Translations under genes and position numbers: made by a program
NCBI GenBank assembly: GCA_004346725.1
Contig: SMDE01000009.1
Span: 176,445-240,444, forward strand
Length of the DNA stretch: 64,000 nt
Source of the DNA: Phytobacter diazotrophicus
GTDB taxonomy: Bacteria; Pseudomonadota; Gammaproteobacteria; Enterobacterales; Enterobacteriaceae
Direction of reading: 5' to 3'
The notes under the pieces: generated by a model
Told to the model about the DNA's origin: nothing
Databases searched by the model: none
The model's input: the letters and a program-made list of their open reading frames with translations, nothing else
Shown here: one piece after another, positions 1-9,164 of the stretch
How positions within the stretch are numbered: position 1 is the stretch's first letter
Layout: every line of letters begins with the position of its first letter

Positions 1-389
1 CGGTGACGCTGGACCCGGACGATACCGAGCAGATGGGCCTTGATACGCTGTGGCGCACGGATACCCCACGCGCTAAGGCCGAGTTACACTGGCGTCTGAC
101 TCTGATATTCACCGTATTTATGATGGCGCTGATGGTCGTGCCGCTGAGCGTGGTGAACCCGCGCCAGGGACGCGTGCTGTCGATGCTGCCCGCCATGCTG
201 TTGTATCTGGTGTTCTTCCTGCTACAGACTTCCCTGCGATCCAATGCCGCAAAAGGCAAAATCGATCCGATGATTTGGATGTGGGCGGTTAACCTGGCGT
301 ATCTGGCGTTGGCGATGGGTCTGAACTTGTGGGACACGGTACCGATGCGTCGGATTCGCGCCCGTGTGATGGGCAGAGGAGCGGTATAA
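1..389 (+). CDS. lptF: LptF, LPS export permease (3' end only)
   Basis: This is the last 128 or so codons of LptF, cut by the left window edge. LptF and LptG are the inner-membrane permease pair of the LptBFGC transporter, which extracts lipopolysaccharide from the inner membrane. The visible part holds the C-terminal membrane segments (runs such as LIFTVFMMALMVVPLSVV and MLLYLVFFLLQTS) and the basic tail. Its TAA stop overlaps the ATG of lptG by one base, the usual lptFG arrangement, so the two are translated together. Confidence 0.95.
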   Translation, partial: VTLDPDDTEQMGLDTLWRTDTPRAKAELHWRLTLIFTVFMMALMVVPLSVVNPRQGRVLSMLPAMLLYLVFFLLQTSLRSNAAKGKIDPMIWMWAVNLAYLALAMGLNLWDTVPMRRIRARVMGRGAV

Positions 390-1471
390 TGCAGGCGTTT
401 GGCGTACTTGACCGCTATATCGGCAAAACCATTTTTTCCACCATCATGATGACGCTGTTCATGCTGGTGTCGCTCTCCGGCATCATCAAATTTGTCGACC
501 AGTTGAAAAAGGCCGGGCAGGGCAGCTATGACGCGATGGGGGCGGGGCTTTATACCATCCTCAGCGTGCCGAAAGATATTCAGATTTTCTTCCCGATGGC
601 GGCGCTGCTTGGCGCGCTCCTGGGGCTGGGGATGTTGGCCCAGCGCAGTGAACTGGTGGTGATGCAGGCTTCGGGTTACACCCGTATGCAGGTGGCGCTG
701 TCAGTGATGAAAACGGCCATCCCGCTGGTGCTGTTAACCATGGCGATTGGCGAATGGGTAGCGCCGCAGGGCGAGCAAATGGCGCGTAACCAGCGCGCAC
801 AGTCAATGTATGGCGGTTCGCTGCTCTCTACCCAACAGGGGTTGTGGGCGAAAGATGGCGAGACCTTTGTCTATATTGAGCGGGTGAAGAGCGATGATGA
901 GTTGGGTGGGGTGAGTATTTACTCCTTCAACGATCAGCGTCGTTTGCAGTCCGTTCGCTATGCCGCTTTAGCGAAGTTCGATAAAGACACCAGGCTGTGG
1001 CGGTTGTCGCAGGTGGATGAATCCAACCTGACCGACCCGAAACAAGTGACCGGTACACAGACGCTGACCGGTACCTGGAAGACCAACCTCACGCCGGACA
1101 AACTGGGCGTGGTGGCGCTGGACCCTGATGCATTGTCGATTAGCGGTCTGCACAACTATGTGAAGTACCTGAAATCAAGCGGCCAGGATGCCGGGCGTTA
1201 TCAGCTCCAGATGTGGAGCAAAATTTTCCAGCCGCTTTCCGTGGCGGTGATGATGCTGATGGCGCTGTCGTTTATCTTTGGCCCGCTGCGTAGCGTGCCG
1301 ATGGGCGTGCGCGTGGTGACGGGTATCAGCTTCGGCTTTGTATTCTACCTGCTGGACCAGATTTTTGGCCCGCTGACGCTGGTATACGGCATTCCGCCGA
1401 TTATTGGCGCGTTGCTGCCAAGTACTTCGTTCTTCCTGATTAGCCTCTGGCTGCTGATGCGTAAGAACTAG
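389..1471 (+). CDS. lptG: LptG, LPS export permease
   Basis: LptG is the partner of LptF in the LptBFGC ABC transporter that moves lipopolysaccharide from the inner membrane to the periplasmic bridge. The protein is 360 residues, the same length as E. coli LptG. It shows the expected plan: N-terminal membrane helices (from about residue 14), a periplasmic jellyroll domain (about 135-265) and C-terminal helices. The start is the ATG at 389, because it overlaps the lptF stop and begins with MQAFGVLDRYIGK as in the family. A longer in-frame extension to 329 would lie inside lptF and is rejected. Confidence 0.97.
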   Translation: MQAFGVLDRYIGKTIFSTIMMTLFMLVSLSGIIKFVDQLKKAGQGSYDAMGAGLYTILSVPKDIQIFFPMAALLGALLGLGMLAQRSELVVMQASGYTRMQVALSVMKTAIPLVLLTMAIGEWVAPQGEQMARNQRAQSMYGGSLLSTQQGLWAKDGETFVYIERVKSDDELGGVSIYSFNDQRRLQSVRYAALAKFDKDTRLWRLSQVDESNLTDPKQVTGTQTLTGTWKTNLTPDKLGVVALDPDALSISGLHNYVKYLKSSGQDAGRYQLQMWSKIFQPLSVAVMMLMALSFIFGPLRSVPMGVRVVTGISFGFVFYLLDQIFGPLTLVYGIPPIIGALLPSTSFFLISLWLLMRKN

Positions 1472-1485
1472 GTTTCTGTTCTGCT

Positions 1486-1512
1486 CCCGGATGCGGCTTC
1501 GCCTTATCCGGG
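1486..1512. repeat. REP-like palindrome after lptG
   Basis: An imperfect palindrome with arms CCCGGAT and ATCCGGG around a GCGGCTTCGCCTT-type centre. It is a typical enterobacterial REP unit and sits just downstream of the lptG stop. It may stabilise the 3' end of the lptFG mRNA or act in termination. No T-run follows. Confidence 0.6.
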
Positions 1513-1636
1513 CTGCTTTCTCCCTCTCCCTGTGGGAGAGAGCGCCTGGCCGCACTAAACTCACCCTATTTCATCGACACACTTTCCCTTATCCTGGCTA
1601 CGCTTTCCTTACGGTTCTCAAAAAATTCAGGAAGCT

Positions 1637-3277
1637 ATGTCCAGATTCTTCTTTAATGACCGAAAACAATTGGTCAATGACGCCATTGAAGGAATGGTGA
1701 TTTCCGCTCCCCACGGCAATTTAGTTCGCCTCGACATCGACCCCGCTATTCGTATTGTTGCCCGCGCCGACTGGGATAAATCCCGCGTTGCAGTGATCTC
1801 CGGCGGCGGTTCCGGCCATGAGCCCGCACACGCTGGCTTTGTAGGTAAGGGAATGCTCACTGCCGCCGTCTGTGGCGACGTGTTTGCCTCGCCGAGCGTT
1901 GATGCTGTGCTCAACGCTATCGTTGCCGTCACCGGTGACCGGGGCTGCCTGCTGATCGTTAAAAACTACACCGGCGACCGCCTTAACTTCGGCCTCGCGG
2001 CAGAAAAAGCCAAACGCTACGGGCTGAAAGTAGAGATGGTGATCGTCGCCGATGACATCGCCCTGCCGGACAATAAACAGCCGCGCGGTATCGCCGGAAC
2101 GGCGCTGGTGCATAAAATCGCAGGCTACGCCGCCGAGCAGGGTAAATCCTTAAGCGAAGTGCGCGACATCGCCCGACAGGCCAGTGAGAGTGTCTGGAGC
2201 CTGGGGCTGGCGATGGAGACCTGCAACCTGCCGGGAAGCAGCGATGAAGACGACCGTATCCAGCGCGGGCAGGTCGAACTGGGGCTCGGCATTCACGGCG
2301 AGCCGGGCGCGAGCACGGTGGATTCGCATAACAGCCAGAAGTTGATTGAGACGCTGGTTGCACCGCTGAAAGCACAGGCCGGGGATGACCGCGTTGCGGT
2401 GTTAATCAACAACCTGGGCGGTGTGTCAGCGCTCGAAATGGCCCTGCTCACCAAAGAGCTGGCACACTCGGCGCTGAAAGATCAGATTGCGTATCTGATT
2501 GGCCCCGCGCCGCTGGTCAGTTCCCTGGATATGAAAGGCTTTTCCCTCTCGCTGTTACGCCTGAACGAGACATTTGAGAAAGCCATTAATGCCGATGTAC
2601 AGACCGTCGGCTGGCAAAAACCGGTGCCTTTTGCGCCGATGAAAACCCAACGCCATAACCCGGTTTACAACCAACTGGAAATCGAACCGTCGGAAAACCC
2701 ACAGGTAAAAACGCTGGTCTCGACGGCGGCGCGGACACTTGTCGATCTCGAAAATCGCCTGAATGCGCTGGATGCCAAAGTGGGCGATGGCGATACCGGC
2801 TCGACGTTCGCCGAAGGGGCGCGGGAAATTATCCATTTGCTGGAGCAGGGCGAATTGCCGCTGAATAACACCGCGCAGTTGCTGCAACTGGTGGGCGAGC
2901 GGCTGGCAACAGTAATGGGCGGCTCCAGCGGCGTGCTGATGTCCATCTTCTTTACCGCCGCAGGTCAGGCTGTGCATGATGGTAAATCTTTGCCAGAGGC
3001 GTTGCTCCGTGGGCTACACCAGATGAAACATTATGGCGGGGCGGACTTAGGCGACCGGACGCTTATCGACGCGTTGCAACCGGCGCTGGAAGCCTTGCGC
3101 GATAGCGGGCTGGATGCCGCAGCGTCTGCCGCAAAAGCGGGTGCCGCCAAAACCGCGACCATGCAGACCGCTGGCGCGGGCCGTTCGTCCTATGTGAACA
3201 GTGAGAGTCTGGAAGGCGTCACCGACCCCGGCGCAGTGGCGATTGCAGAGGTGTTCGCGGCGCTGGCGAAGGGGTAA
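1637..3277 (+). CDS. dhaK: ATP-dependent dihydroxyacetone kinase, single-chain
   Basis: Phosphorylates dihydroxyacetone (glycerone) with ATP to give dihydroxyacetone phosphate for glycolysis. The 546-residue chain fuses the DhaK substrate domain to the DhaL nucleotide domain, like the 552-residue Citrobacter freundii enzyme and unlike the three-subunit PTS-dependent E. coli enzyme. Seen: glycine-rich SGGGSGHEPAH near residue 56, the conserved histidine in GLGIHGEPGAS near 220, and the DAKVGDGDTGS magnesium-ADP motif near 378. No glycerol dehydrogenase or dha regulator lies beside it, so it seems to be a stand-alone catabolic gene. In E. coli the idn genes occupy this spot between lptG and ahr. 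Confidence 0.95.
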   Translation: MSRFFFNDRKQLVNDAIEGMVISAPHGNLVRLDIDPAIRIVARADWDKSRVAVISGGGSGHEPAHAGFVGKGMLTAAVCGDVFASPSVDAVLNAIVAVTGDRGCLLIVKNYTGDRLNFGLAAEKAKRYGLKVEMVIVADDIALPDNKQPRGIAGTALVHKIAGYAAEQGKSLSEVRDIARQASESVWSLGLAMETCNLPGSSDEDDRIQRGQVELGLGIHGEPGASTVDSHNSQKLIETLVAPLKAQAGDDRVAVLINNLGGVSALEMALLTKELAHSALKDQIAYLIGPAPLVSSLDMKGFSLSLLRLNETFEKAINADVQTVGWQKPVPFAPMKTQRHNPVYNQLEIEPSENPQVKTLVSTAARTLVDLENRLNALDAKVGDGDTGSTFAEGAREIIHLLEQGELPLNNTAQLLQLVGERLATVMGGSSGVLMSIFFTAAGQAVHDGKSLPEALLRGLHQMKHYGGADLGDRTLIDALQPALEALRDSGLDAAASAAKAGAAKTATMQTAGAGRSSYVNSESLEGVTDPGAVAIAEVFAALAKG

Positions 3278-3282
3278 ATGAC

Positions 3283-3310
3283 TGGCCGGGCGACTTGCGC
3301 CGCCCGGCCA
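3283..3310. terminator. bidirectional hairpin between dhaK and the nhaC-like gene
   Basis: Perfect 10-bp inverted repeat, TGGCCGGGCG at 3283-3292 and CGCCCGGCCA at 3301-3310, with an 8-nt loop. It lies between two convergent genes, so it probably ends transcription from both sides. Neither side has a strong T-run. Confidence 0.6.
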
Positions 3311-3325
3311 TAGATAACGTCTCAA

Positions 3326-4741
3326 TCAACAGGTAAAACCAATCACCAGATAGATAAGAAAAGCCACAAACCCCGTCACTAACGCATAGGGGAATTGCGT
3401 GCGAATATGTTCAATATGCTCGCAGTTTGTTGCCATTGACGCCACGATAGCATCACTGGAGATGGGCGATGTCATGTCGCCGAAAATCGAACCAGCAATC
3501 GCCGCACCAATCATATACTCAACCGGAATTCCCACCGATACGCCTAATTGCACGCCGATGGGGATCATGATGGCGAAGGTACCCCAGGAGGTGCCGGTAG
3601 CTAGTGACATCACGGCGCTAATGAGGAAGATAAAGCCAATCGCGACGCCGCCCGGTATCACGCCCGAGGTGACGGCGGCAATATATTGCCCGGTGTTCAG
3701 GTCGGCGGATACCTGACCCATCAGGAAAGCCAGTACCATGATGGAGCTGATTTTGACCATGCTGGCGTAACCGATATAGATCTCTTTAAAGAAATTTTCG
3801 ACGTTTAATATGCCACGCAGGGTAAACCAGATGAACGACACGACGGTACCGAACATCACCCCGGAATAGACGGACATTGACCCGCTGCCTTTGGAGAATT
3901 GTCCGTCGCCGGTAACGTACAGCGCGATGGGCACCATCAGCACAGTGGAAAGAATCGGAATAAAGAAGTTCCACAGTGAGTTACAGGCGGGGTGATCGAT
4001 GATGTCCTCATCCGCCCCCTGTTCAATATTTTCCTGCTCGTTGATATTTTCCGTAAAGCGGATCTCCGCTTTTTTCATCGGTCCCCAGGAGAACCCGGAA
4101 AGGATATAGAACAGTACCGAGGCCAGCGACAACCACGCCATAATATTCCACACCATGGAGCTGGCGAGAATTTCGAACGGTTCGCCGGTGATATAGCCTT
4201 TGGCTATTTGAACACCGATAACTCCCATCATCGCCGCACCCCAGCCGTTGATCATGACAGAGGAACAGACGGATACGCAGGACGTCTGAATGATGTAGGA
4301 CATCTTTTCCGGCGCCACGCGATAGCGGCGAGCCAGGTCTTTTGAGGATGCGCCCGCAATAAGCTGATTGATTGAGCTTTCAATGAAAATAAGCGCAGTG
4401 ACAATCATTGCCAGTAATTGCACGGAACGTTTACTGGTGATGTAATCATTTTTTTCGGTCAGGAACTGGACTAATCGCCGGACGCCTCCTGTCACCACGA
4501 TCAGGCGCATAATTCCGCCAATCATGACCATAAAGATAACTGTCCGGGCATTTCCTGGTGACGCGAAGGTTTCAATGATCCCATTCAGCGTGGCGCCAAT
4601 GCCGCCCAGTAAGCTGTGATGAATAACAATAAAACCGACAACAATCCCGGCAAGCAGGGAAAGAATAACCTGGCGAGTAAAGATGGCCAGAAAAATAGTG
4701 ACAAGCGGGGTGATGACAGTCCATATGCCATAATCATGCAT
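3326..4741 (-). CDS. NhaC-family Na+/H+ antiporter-like transporter
   Basis: A 471-residue inner-membrane protein with 11-13 hydrophobic segments. It belongs to the NhaC/ion-transporter superfamily, with glycine-rich helices such as GTSWGTFAIMIPIGVQLG near residue 380. The ATG at 4741 is chosen because AAGGGAAATC stands just upstream on the minus strand; the longer reading from 4789 has no such site. It is the last gene of a three-gene leftward operon, 13 bp after a PLP-dependent cystathionine lyase-like gene. Members of this superfamily carry amino or organic acids as well as Na+/H+, so it may import or export the amino acid handled by its neighbours; that is inference. Confidence 0.85.
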   Translation of the reverse strand: MHDYGIWTVITPLVTIFLAIFTRQVILSLLAGIVVGFIVIHHSLLGGIGATLNGIIETFASPGNARTVIFMVMIGGIMRLIVVTGGVRRLVQFLTEKNDYITSKRSVQLLAMIVTALIFIESSINQLIAGASSKDLARRYRVAPEKMSYIIQTSCVSVCSSVMINGWGAAMMGVIGVQIAKGYITGEPFEILASSMVWNIMAWLSLASVLFYILSGFSWGPMKKAEIRFTENINEQENIEQGADEDIIDHPACNSLWNFFIPILSTVLMVPIALYVTGDGQFSKGSGSMSVYSGVMFGTVVSFIWFTLRGILNVENFFKEIYIGYASMVKISSIMVLAFLMGQVSADLNTGQYIAAVTSGVIPGGVAIGFIFLISAVMSLATGTSWGTFAIMIPIGVQLGVSVGIPVEYMIGAAIAGSIFGDMTSPISSDAIVASMATNCEHIEHIRTQFPYALVTGFVAFLIYLVIGFTC

Positions 4742-4754
4742 GATGATTTCCCTT

Positions 4755-5921
4755 TTATTTTCCCGTGATATTGAACAGCGCACGATCAAGATCGGCGATT
4801 AAATCGCTGGCATCTTCGATGCCAATCGACAAACGCAGCGTGGCGTCATAAATACCAATACTTTCTTTTTCTTCACGTGACATGGAACCGTGGGACATGG
4901 ACGCTGAGTGATTAACCATGCTCTCCACGCCGCCCAGTGATTCTGCCAGCACAAAGTAGCGCAGCCGGGGGATAAAGGTTTTCACCTCATCAAGGCCGCC
5001 TTTAAGCTGGACGGTGACCACGGCACCGCCGGAGCGCATTTGCTGCTGGCAAAGGGCGTGTTGAGGGTGACCGGGTAAACCTGGATACCATACCTGCGCA
5101 ATGGCTGGGTGCGTGGCAAGATACTCCGCAACCGCCTGCGCATTACGGCAATGGCGATCCATACGAACATCCAGTGTTTTCATGCCCCGCAGCGCGAGGT
5201 ACGCATCGAAAGGCGAAGCAATAGCACCGACGGTGGTTTTGATGAAATCCATCTGCTGCGCAATATCGGGCTGGCGGGTAATTACCGCGCCGCCAATAAG
5301 ATCGGAATGACCGCCAATATATTTACTTGTGGAGAGCATCACGATATCTGCGCCCAGTTCGAGAGGGCGCTGGTTCCAGGCGCTGGCGAAGGTATTATCG
5401 ACACAGCTTGTTAAGTTAAGCTCGCTGGAAAGTTGGCAAATGGCGCGAATATCTACAAGTTCCAGAAGTGGGTTGGTCGGGGTTTCAATCCATACCATGC
5501 CGGTATTGGGCTTCACCGCTTTTCTGACGGCATTGAGGTCGTTTAAATCGACGTAGCTCACCTCCAGACCGGCAGTACGATTTCTCAGCTTTTCAAAAAT
5601 TCGCCATGTCCCGCCATACACGCCGCACATTGCAATAATGTGCGAACCGGCAGGCAATAATTCCAGAATCAGCGATGTCGCCGCCATGCCTGAGGCGGTC
5701 GCGGTGGCATAAATACCACCTTCCAGATCTGCAAGAGCTGTTTCATATGCTTTACGGGTTGGGTTAGCCACTCGGGAATAACAAAAATCGCCTCCTTCGC
5801 CCAGATTCGGTTGAATAAACGAACTAGCTGTGACAATCGGCGTAAATACCGCATGGTGGCCGGGGTCGGTCTGGTTGCCTGCATGTACGGCAAGCGTGCC
5901 AATACGTGGACTTGGTTTCAT
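4755..5921 (-). CDS. PLP-dependent cystathionine gamma-lyase/synthase family enzyme
   Basis: A 388-residue member of the Cys/Met metabolism PLP enzyme family (trans-sulfuration enzymes). Seen: the YSRVANPTR cofactor contact near residue 49, GVYGGTW near 108, and the lysine of STSKYIGGHSD near 200 that forms the aldimine with PLP. The position of the catalytic cysteine of methionine gamma-lyase (CLYG) reads GVYG here. A cystathionine or homocysteine lyase is therefore more likely than a methionine gamma-lyase. It stands between the CyuA-type desulfidase gene and the NhaC-like transporter gene on one strand, which suggests cystathionine-to-cysteine-to-pyruvate catabolism. The exact substrate cannot be told. 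Confidence 0.85.
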   Translation of the reverse strand: MKPSPRIGTLAVHAGNQTDPGHHAVFTPIVTASSFIQPNLGEGGDFCYSRVANPTRKAYETALADLEGGIYATATASGMAATSLILELLPAGSHIIAMCGVYGGTWRIFEKLRNRTAGLEVSYVDLNDLNAVRKAVKPNTGMVWIETPTNPLLELVDIRAICQLSSELNLTSCVDNTFASAWNQRPLELGADIVMLSTSKYIGGHSDLIGGAVITRQPDIAQQMDFIKTTVGAIASPFDAYLALRGMKTLDVRMDRHCRNAQAVAEYLATHPAIAQVWYPGLPGHPQHALCQQQMRSGGAVVTVQLKGGLDEVKTFIPRLRYFVLAESLGGVESMVNHSASMSHGSMSREEKESIGIYDATLRLSIGIEDASDLIADLDRALFNITGK

Positions 5922-5948
5922 AAATAACCTCATGTAGGGTGGGTTTTA

Positions 5949-7253
5949 TTAATTGGCGGACTCGGCGGATGCCTTGTCCGATATAATTTGAATAATTTGT
6001 CGATCGGTCTGCTTCATGGCTATTTCTGTCAACTGGCACAGATGATTAATGCTCTGCTCAAGTTCGTCGTCGACGATGCCGTCATATGAACCAGCGCTAA
6101 TACCGTTTGTCGCCATCAGCACCGATTTAATGGCCGATGTGGCGGCGGTCGAGACTTTCATGGCACAGGTACCGGAAGCGCCATCGCACACCATGCCGCT
6201 GATATCACTGATCATATTTTTAATCGCGCAGGCGATGACAGTTTCATCCTGCGTGAACAGCCACGCCATGCCCGCCGCAGCGCCCATCGCTGCCGTAGAT
6301 GCGGCGCACAGCGCAGAGAGCCGGGCATAGCGGGCATGAATCGAGATAGCAACCAGGTGAGAAAGCGTAACGGCGCGTAGCGTGGTTTCGCTGCTGCTGA
6401 CCAGATGGCGCGCCAGGGTCACTACTGGCATGGTCGCCACGATCCCCTGGTTGCCGGAGCCAAAATTGCTCATTGCCGGCAGCGGGGCGCCCCCCATCCG
6501 GGCATCGGAAGCGGCGGCGGCATCAATTGCAATCTGGTTTAACAGGCATTGCTTACTCATGCCGTCCGCAATCGCCTGGCAGAGCGTTCCACTGACATTA
6601 AGGCCATAGGGTCTTTTTTGCCCTTCCGCCGACAACGCGCTATTTAAATCAATAGCTGCGGTCATAAAGGCGATATCTGCAACGGGAACTGATTTAATAA
6701 AGGTCACCGCTTCATTAACGGTAAACGGTTTTAGCTGGGAGGCTGAGCCCTCTGGACAGAGCTCCGGTGCACGAAAGGTTTCGATATTATTAACACTAAT
6801 TTGGGTGATGTGTGTATGCGCGCCTTTGATGACGACACGACATTGTGCAGATTCGGTAATCACCGTGAGGTCGACATAGATTAATTCTTCGCTATCGATC
6901 GTCGTAATCTTGATTTTATTTTCTGCGATGAGCGTTTCGGCCTGTTGAATATCTTCCGGGAGAACATCCCGTAGCACCTCAAGGCCTAAATCAGCATTGC
7001 CGGAAATAAAACCAAGCGCGGCAGCTGTGGTAACGCCACGTTTTTTTGTTCCGGGCAGCAATACGCCATTGGCATTTTTAAACAGATTTTTTGAGATATT
7101 GCCAAACATATGAAGCAAGTTGCCTTCAACTCTTTGGGCAGCAGTCGCCGCGGCAAAAGCGATAGCGACAGGTTCCGTGCAACCCAGAGCGGGCTTAACT
7201 TCGGCATGTAACCAATTAAGAAGATTCACTTTCCGTAGAATATTTTTATCCAT
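5949..7253 (-). CDS. cyuA: CyuA/YhaM-type L-cysteine desulfidase (UPF0597)
   Basis: About 434 residues, closely following E. coli CyuA (YhaM) along its length. These enzymes use a 4Fe-4S cluster to split L-cysteine into pyruvate, ammonia and hydrogen sulfide. Conserved elements seen: VKPALGCTEP near residue 20, AASDARMGGAPLPAMSNFGSGNQG near 255-280, LSALCAAST near 315, and the cysteine pair in MVCDGASGTCAMK near 365-375; these cysteines are the likely cluster ligands. It is the first gene of the operon that continues with a PLP lyase and an NhaC-like transporter. Start chosen at 7253 (MDKN); an ATG nine bases upstream is equally possible, as neither has a clear ribosome site. Confidence 0.88.
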   Translation of the reverse strand: MDKNILRKVNLLNWLHAEVKPALGCTEPVAIAFAAATAAQRVEGNLLHMFGNISKNLFKNANGVLLPGTKKRGVTTAAALGFISGNADLGLEVLRDVLPEDIQQAETLIAENKIKITTIDSEELIYVDLTVITESAQCRVVIKGAHTHITQISVNNIETFRAPELCPEGSASQLKPFTVNEAVTFIKSVPVADIAFMTAAIDLNSALSAEGQKRPYGLNVSGTLCQAIADGMSKQCLLNQIAIDAAAASDARMGGAPLPAMSNFGSGNQGIVATMPVVTLARHLVSSSETTLRAVTLSHLVAISIHARYARLSALCAASTAAMGAAAGMAWLFTQDETVIACAIKNMISDISGMVCDGASGTCAMKVSTAATSAIKSVLMATNGISAGSYDGIVDDELEQSINHLCQLTEIAMKQTDRQIIQIISDKASAESAN

Positions 7254-7508
7254 GATACGCATCTTGCTGAGTTATTTACGTCAGCATATCGGCGACAATA
7301 GAGAAAAGCTTACTCTTTTTATGGGTATTAATTTTTAGATGGAGAAGAATTTTCTCCCTAATTTATCCAATAGAAAAACCCATATACGACATGTATATTT
7401 TGTGGTTATAAATAATTTAGAGTTATTAATTAACACAATAAAGTGAAATGCGTTTAATGAAGGGATAGGGGACACCTTCCCCCATAGCGGGAGAAGGTTT
7501 ATGGCACA

Positions 7509-8528
7509 TCAGAAATCCGCTTTCAACACCACGCGGTAACGCGCCTTCCCGTCACGCACATGCTGCAACGCCTCGTTAATCTGCGACATCGGGAACATCT
7601 CGGTAGTCGGTGCCACCTTCGCCCGCCCGGCAAACTTCATCAGCTTACGCAGCTCGAACGGCGTACCGGTCGCGGAACCGGACACACTTCTGTCGCCGCC
7701 AATCAGCGTAAAGGCCGGGACTTCCAACGGTTTCAGTACTGCGCCAACGGTATGGAACGCGCCGCCGTGTGCCAGCGCTTCAAAATACGGCTGCCACTGC
7801 AAATCAACGTTCACGGTGTTGATAATCAAATCAAACTGGCCCGCCAGCGCTTTTAAGGCCTCCGGATCGCGGCTGTTCACCACATAATCCGCGCCCATCA
7901 GGCGGACTTCGGCCTCTTTCGCCGGGTTCGAACTGAACGCCGTCACTTCACAGCCCATCGCGCGCAGCAGTTTGATGGCGATATGGCCCAGTCCTCCAAT
8001 CCCAATGACCCCGACACGGCTGGTAGCGGTGATATGGTGCATCAGCAGCGGTTTAAACACGGTAATACCGCCGCAGAGCAGCGGCCCGGCGGTCTCGACA
8101 TCAATGGTATCCGGCAGCGGGATCACCCATTGCCAGCCCGCACGGATTTTGTCGGCAAAGCCGCCGCGGTTAAGGATGGTTGGCACCGCGCCTTCCTGGC
8201 AGTTGATATTGTCGCCGTTGATACAGGCGTCGCAGTGACCGCAGCTTTTCGCCGTCCAGCCAATGCCCACGCGCTGACCGACTTTCAGCCCTTTGTTTTG
8301 CGCGGCACTACCCAGCGCCACCACGCGTCCAATCACTTCATGCCCGGCGACCAGCGGATATTGAGAGAAGCCCCACTCGTTGTCGATCATCGACAAATCC
8401 GAGTGGCAGATCCCGCAATAATCCACTTGTACTTCCACGTCTTCCTGACCCAATTCCCCCGCGTCGTACTCAAACAGCTCCAGGTCTGCCCCGGCTTCTT
8501 TAGCGGCATAGCTTTTGATAATCGACAT
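7509..8528 (-). CDS. ahr: Ahr, NADPH-dependent zinc aldehyde reductase
   Basis: A 339-residue zinc-containing medium-chain dehydrogenase/reductase, nearly collinear with E. coli Ahr (YjgB), which reduces a broad range of aldehydes to alcohols. Seen: catalytic zinc ligands in CGICHSD near residue 38 and GHEVIGR near 62, the structural zinc cysteines in [16 protein letters not shown] near 94-110, and the Rossmann motif GIGGLGH near 176. E. coli has ahr directly before leuX, and the same order is kept here. This supports orthology. Confidence 0.96.
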   Translation of the reverse strand: MSIIKSYAAKEAGADLELFEYDAGELGQEDVEVQVDYCGICHSDLSMIDNEWGFSQYPLVAGHEVIGRVVALGSAAQNKGLKVGQRVGIGWTAKSCGHCDACINGDNINCQEGAVPTILNRGGFADKIRAGWQWVIPLPDTIDVETAGPLLCGGITVFKPLLMHHITATSRVGVIGIGGLGHIAIKLLRAMGCEVTAFSSNPAKEAEVRLMGADYVVNSRDPEALKALAGQFDLIINTVNVDLQWQPYFEALAHGGAFHTVGAVLKPLEVPAFTLIGGDRSVSGSATGTPFELRKLMKFAGRAKVAPTTEMFPMSQINEALQHVRDGKARYRVVLKADF

Positions 8529-8585
8529 CGCCTTTCCTCATGATGGTGTGAGATTTGAGTGTAGAGGATAGTCAGAGTAGTGGAG

Positions 8586-9164
8586 TTAATCTTTGCGTAA
8601 CAAGGCGTTAAGCCAGGTTTCCGCACGATCCGGGCGTTTATCCTGCGTCGTCCACATCGACACCACCTGAACATCCGGTAATGGGCTGACCAGCTCGGTC
8701 AGGCCTGATTCGGTTAAGTCACTGAAATGACGACCTTCTTTCTCTCTTTCCTGTTCGCCATATTTGAACGAGACGTACCAGATTCCGCCGGGTTTCAGCG
8801 CCTGCGCCAGCCTGGACATCACCTGCGGTAAAGCGTGTGCTTCCACGTGTAGCAGGGACGCGCAGCACCAGATGCCGTCGTAACGGTCAGTGGCATCGAC
8901 ATCGCTGAATGTCATTTGCTTAACCGCCAGCCCGCTATGCTGCGATGCCATGCGAACCATCTCGGAGGACGCATCAAAGGCCTCGACCTGATAACCCATC
9001 TCCAGAAACGCACGGCTGTCGCGCCCGGAACCGCATCCGGCGTCCAGCACGCGCGCGCCAGGGGCAAGGTGCGCGGTAAAAGGGGAGTAGAGCGACGACA
9101 TATCGACGCCGATGGTATCGGCAAAGAATGCCTGTGCATGGTTTTGATAGTAGTTAATGGTCAT
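8586..9164 (-). CDS. class I SAM-dependent methyltransferase, coupled to the HNH gene
   Basis: A 192-residue Rossmann methyltransferase. It shows the SAM-binding motif VLDAGCGSGRDSRAF near residue 37, the acidic residue of VEAFDASSEM that holds the ribose, and WCCASLLHV as the later motif. It lacks the NPPY or PC motifs of DNA methyltransferases and resembles TehB/UbiE-type small-molecule enzymes. The ATG at 9164 shares bases with the TGA stop of the HNH nuclease gene (ATGA overlap), so the two are made together. The substrate is unknown. Confidence 0.8.
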   Translation of the reverse strand: MTINYYQNHAQAFFADTIGVDMSSLYSPFTAHLAPGARVLDAGCGSGRDSRAFLEMGYQVEAFDASSEMVRMASQHSGLAVKQMTFSDVDATDRYDGIWCCASLLHVEAHALPQVMSRLAQALKPGGIWYVSFKYGEQEREKEGRHFSDLTESGLTELVSPLPDVQVVSMWTTQDKRPDRAETWLNALLRKD

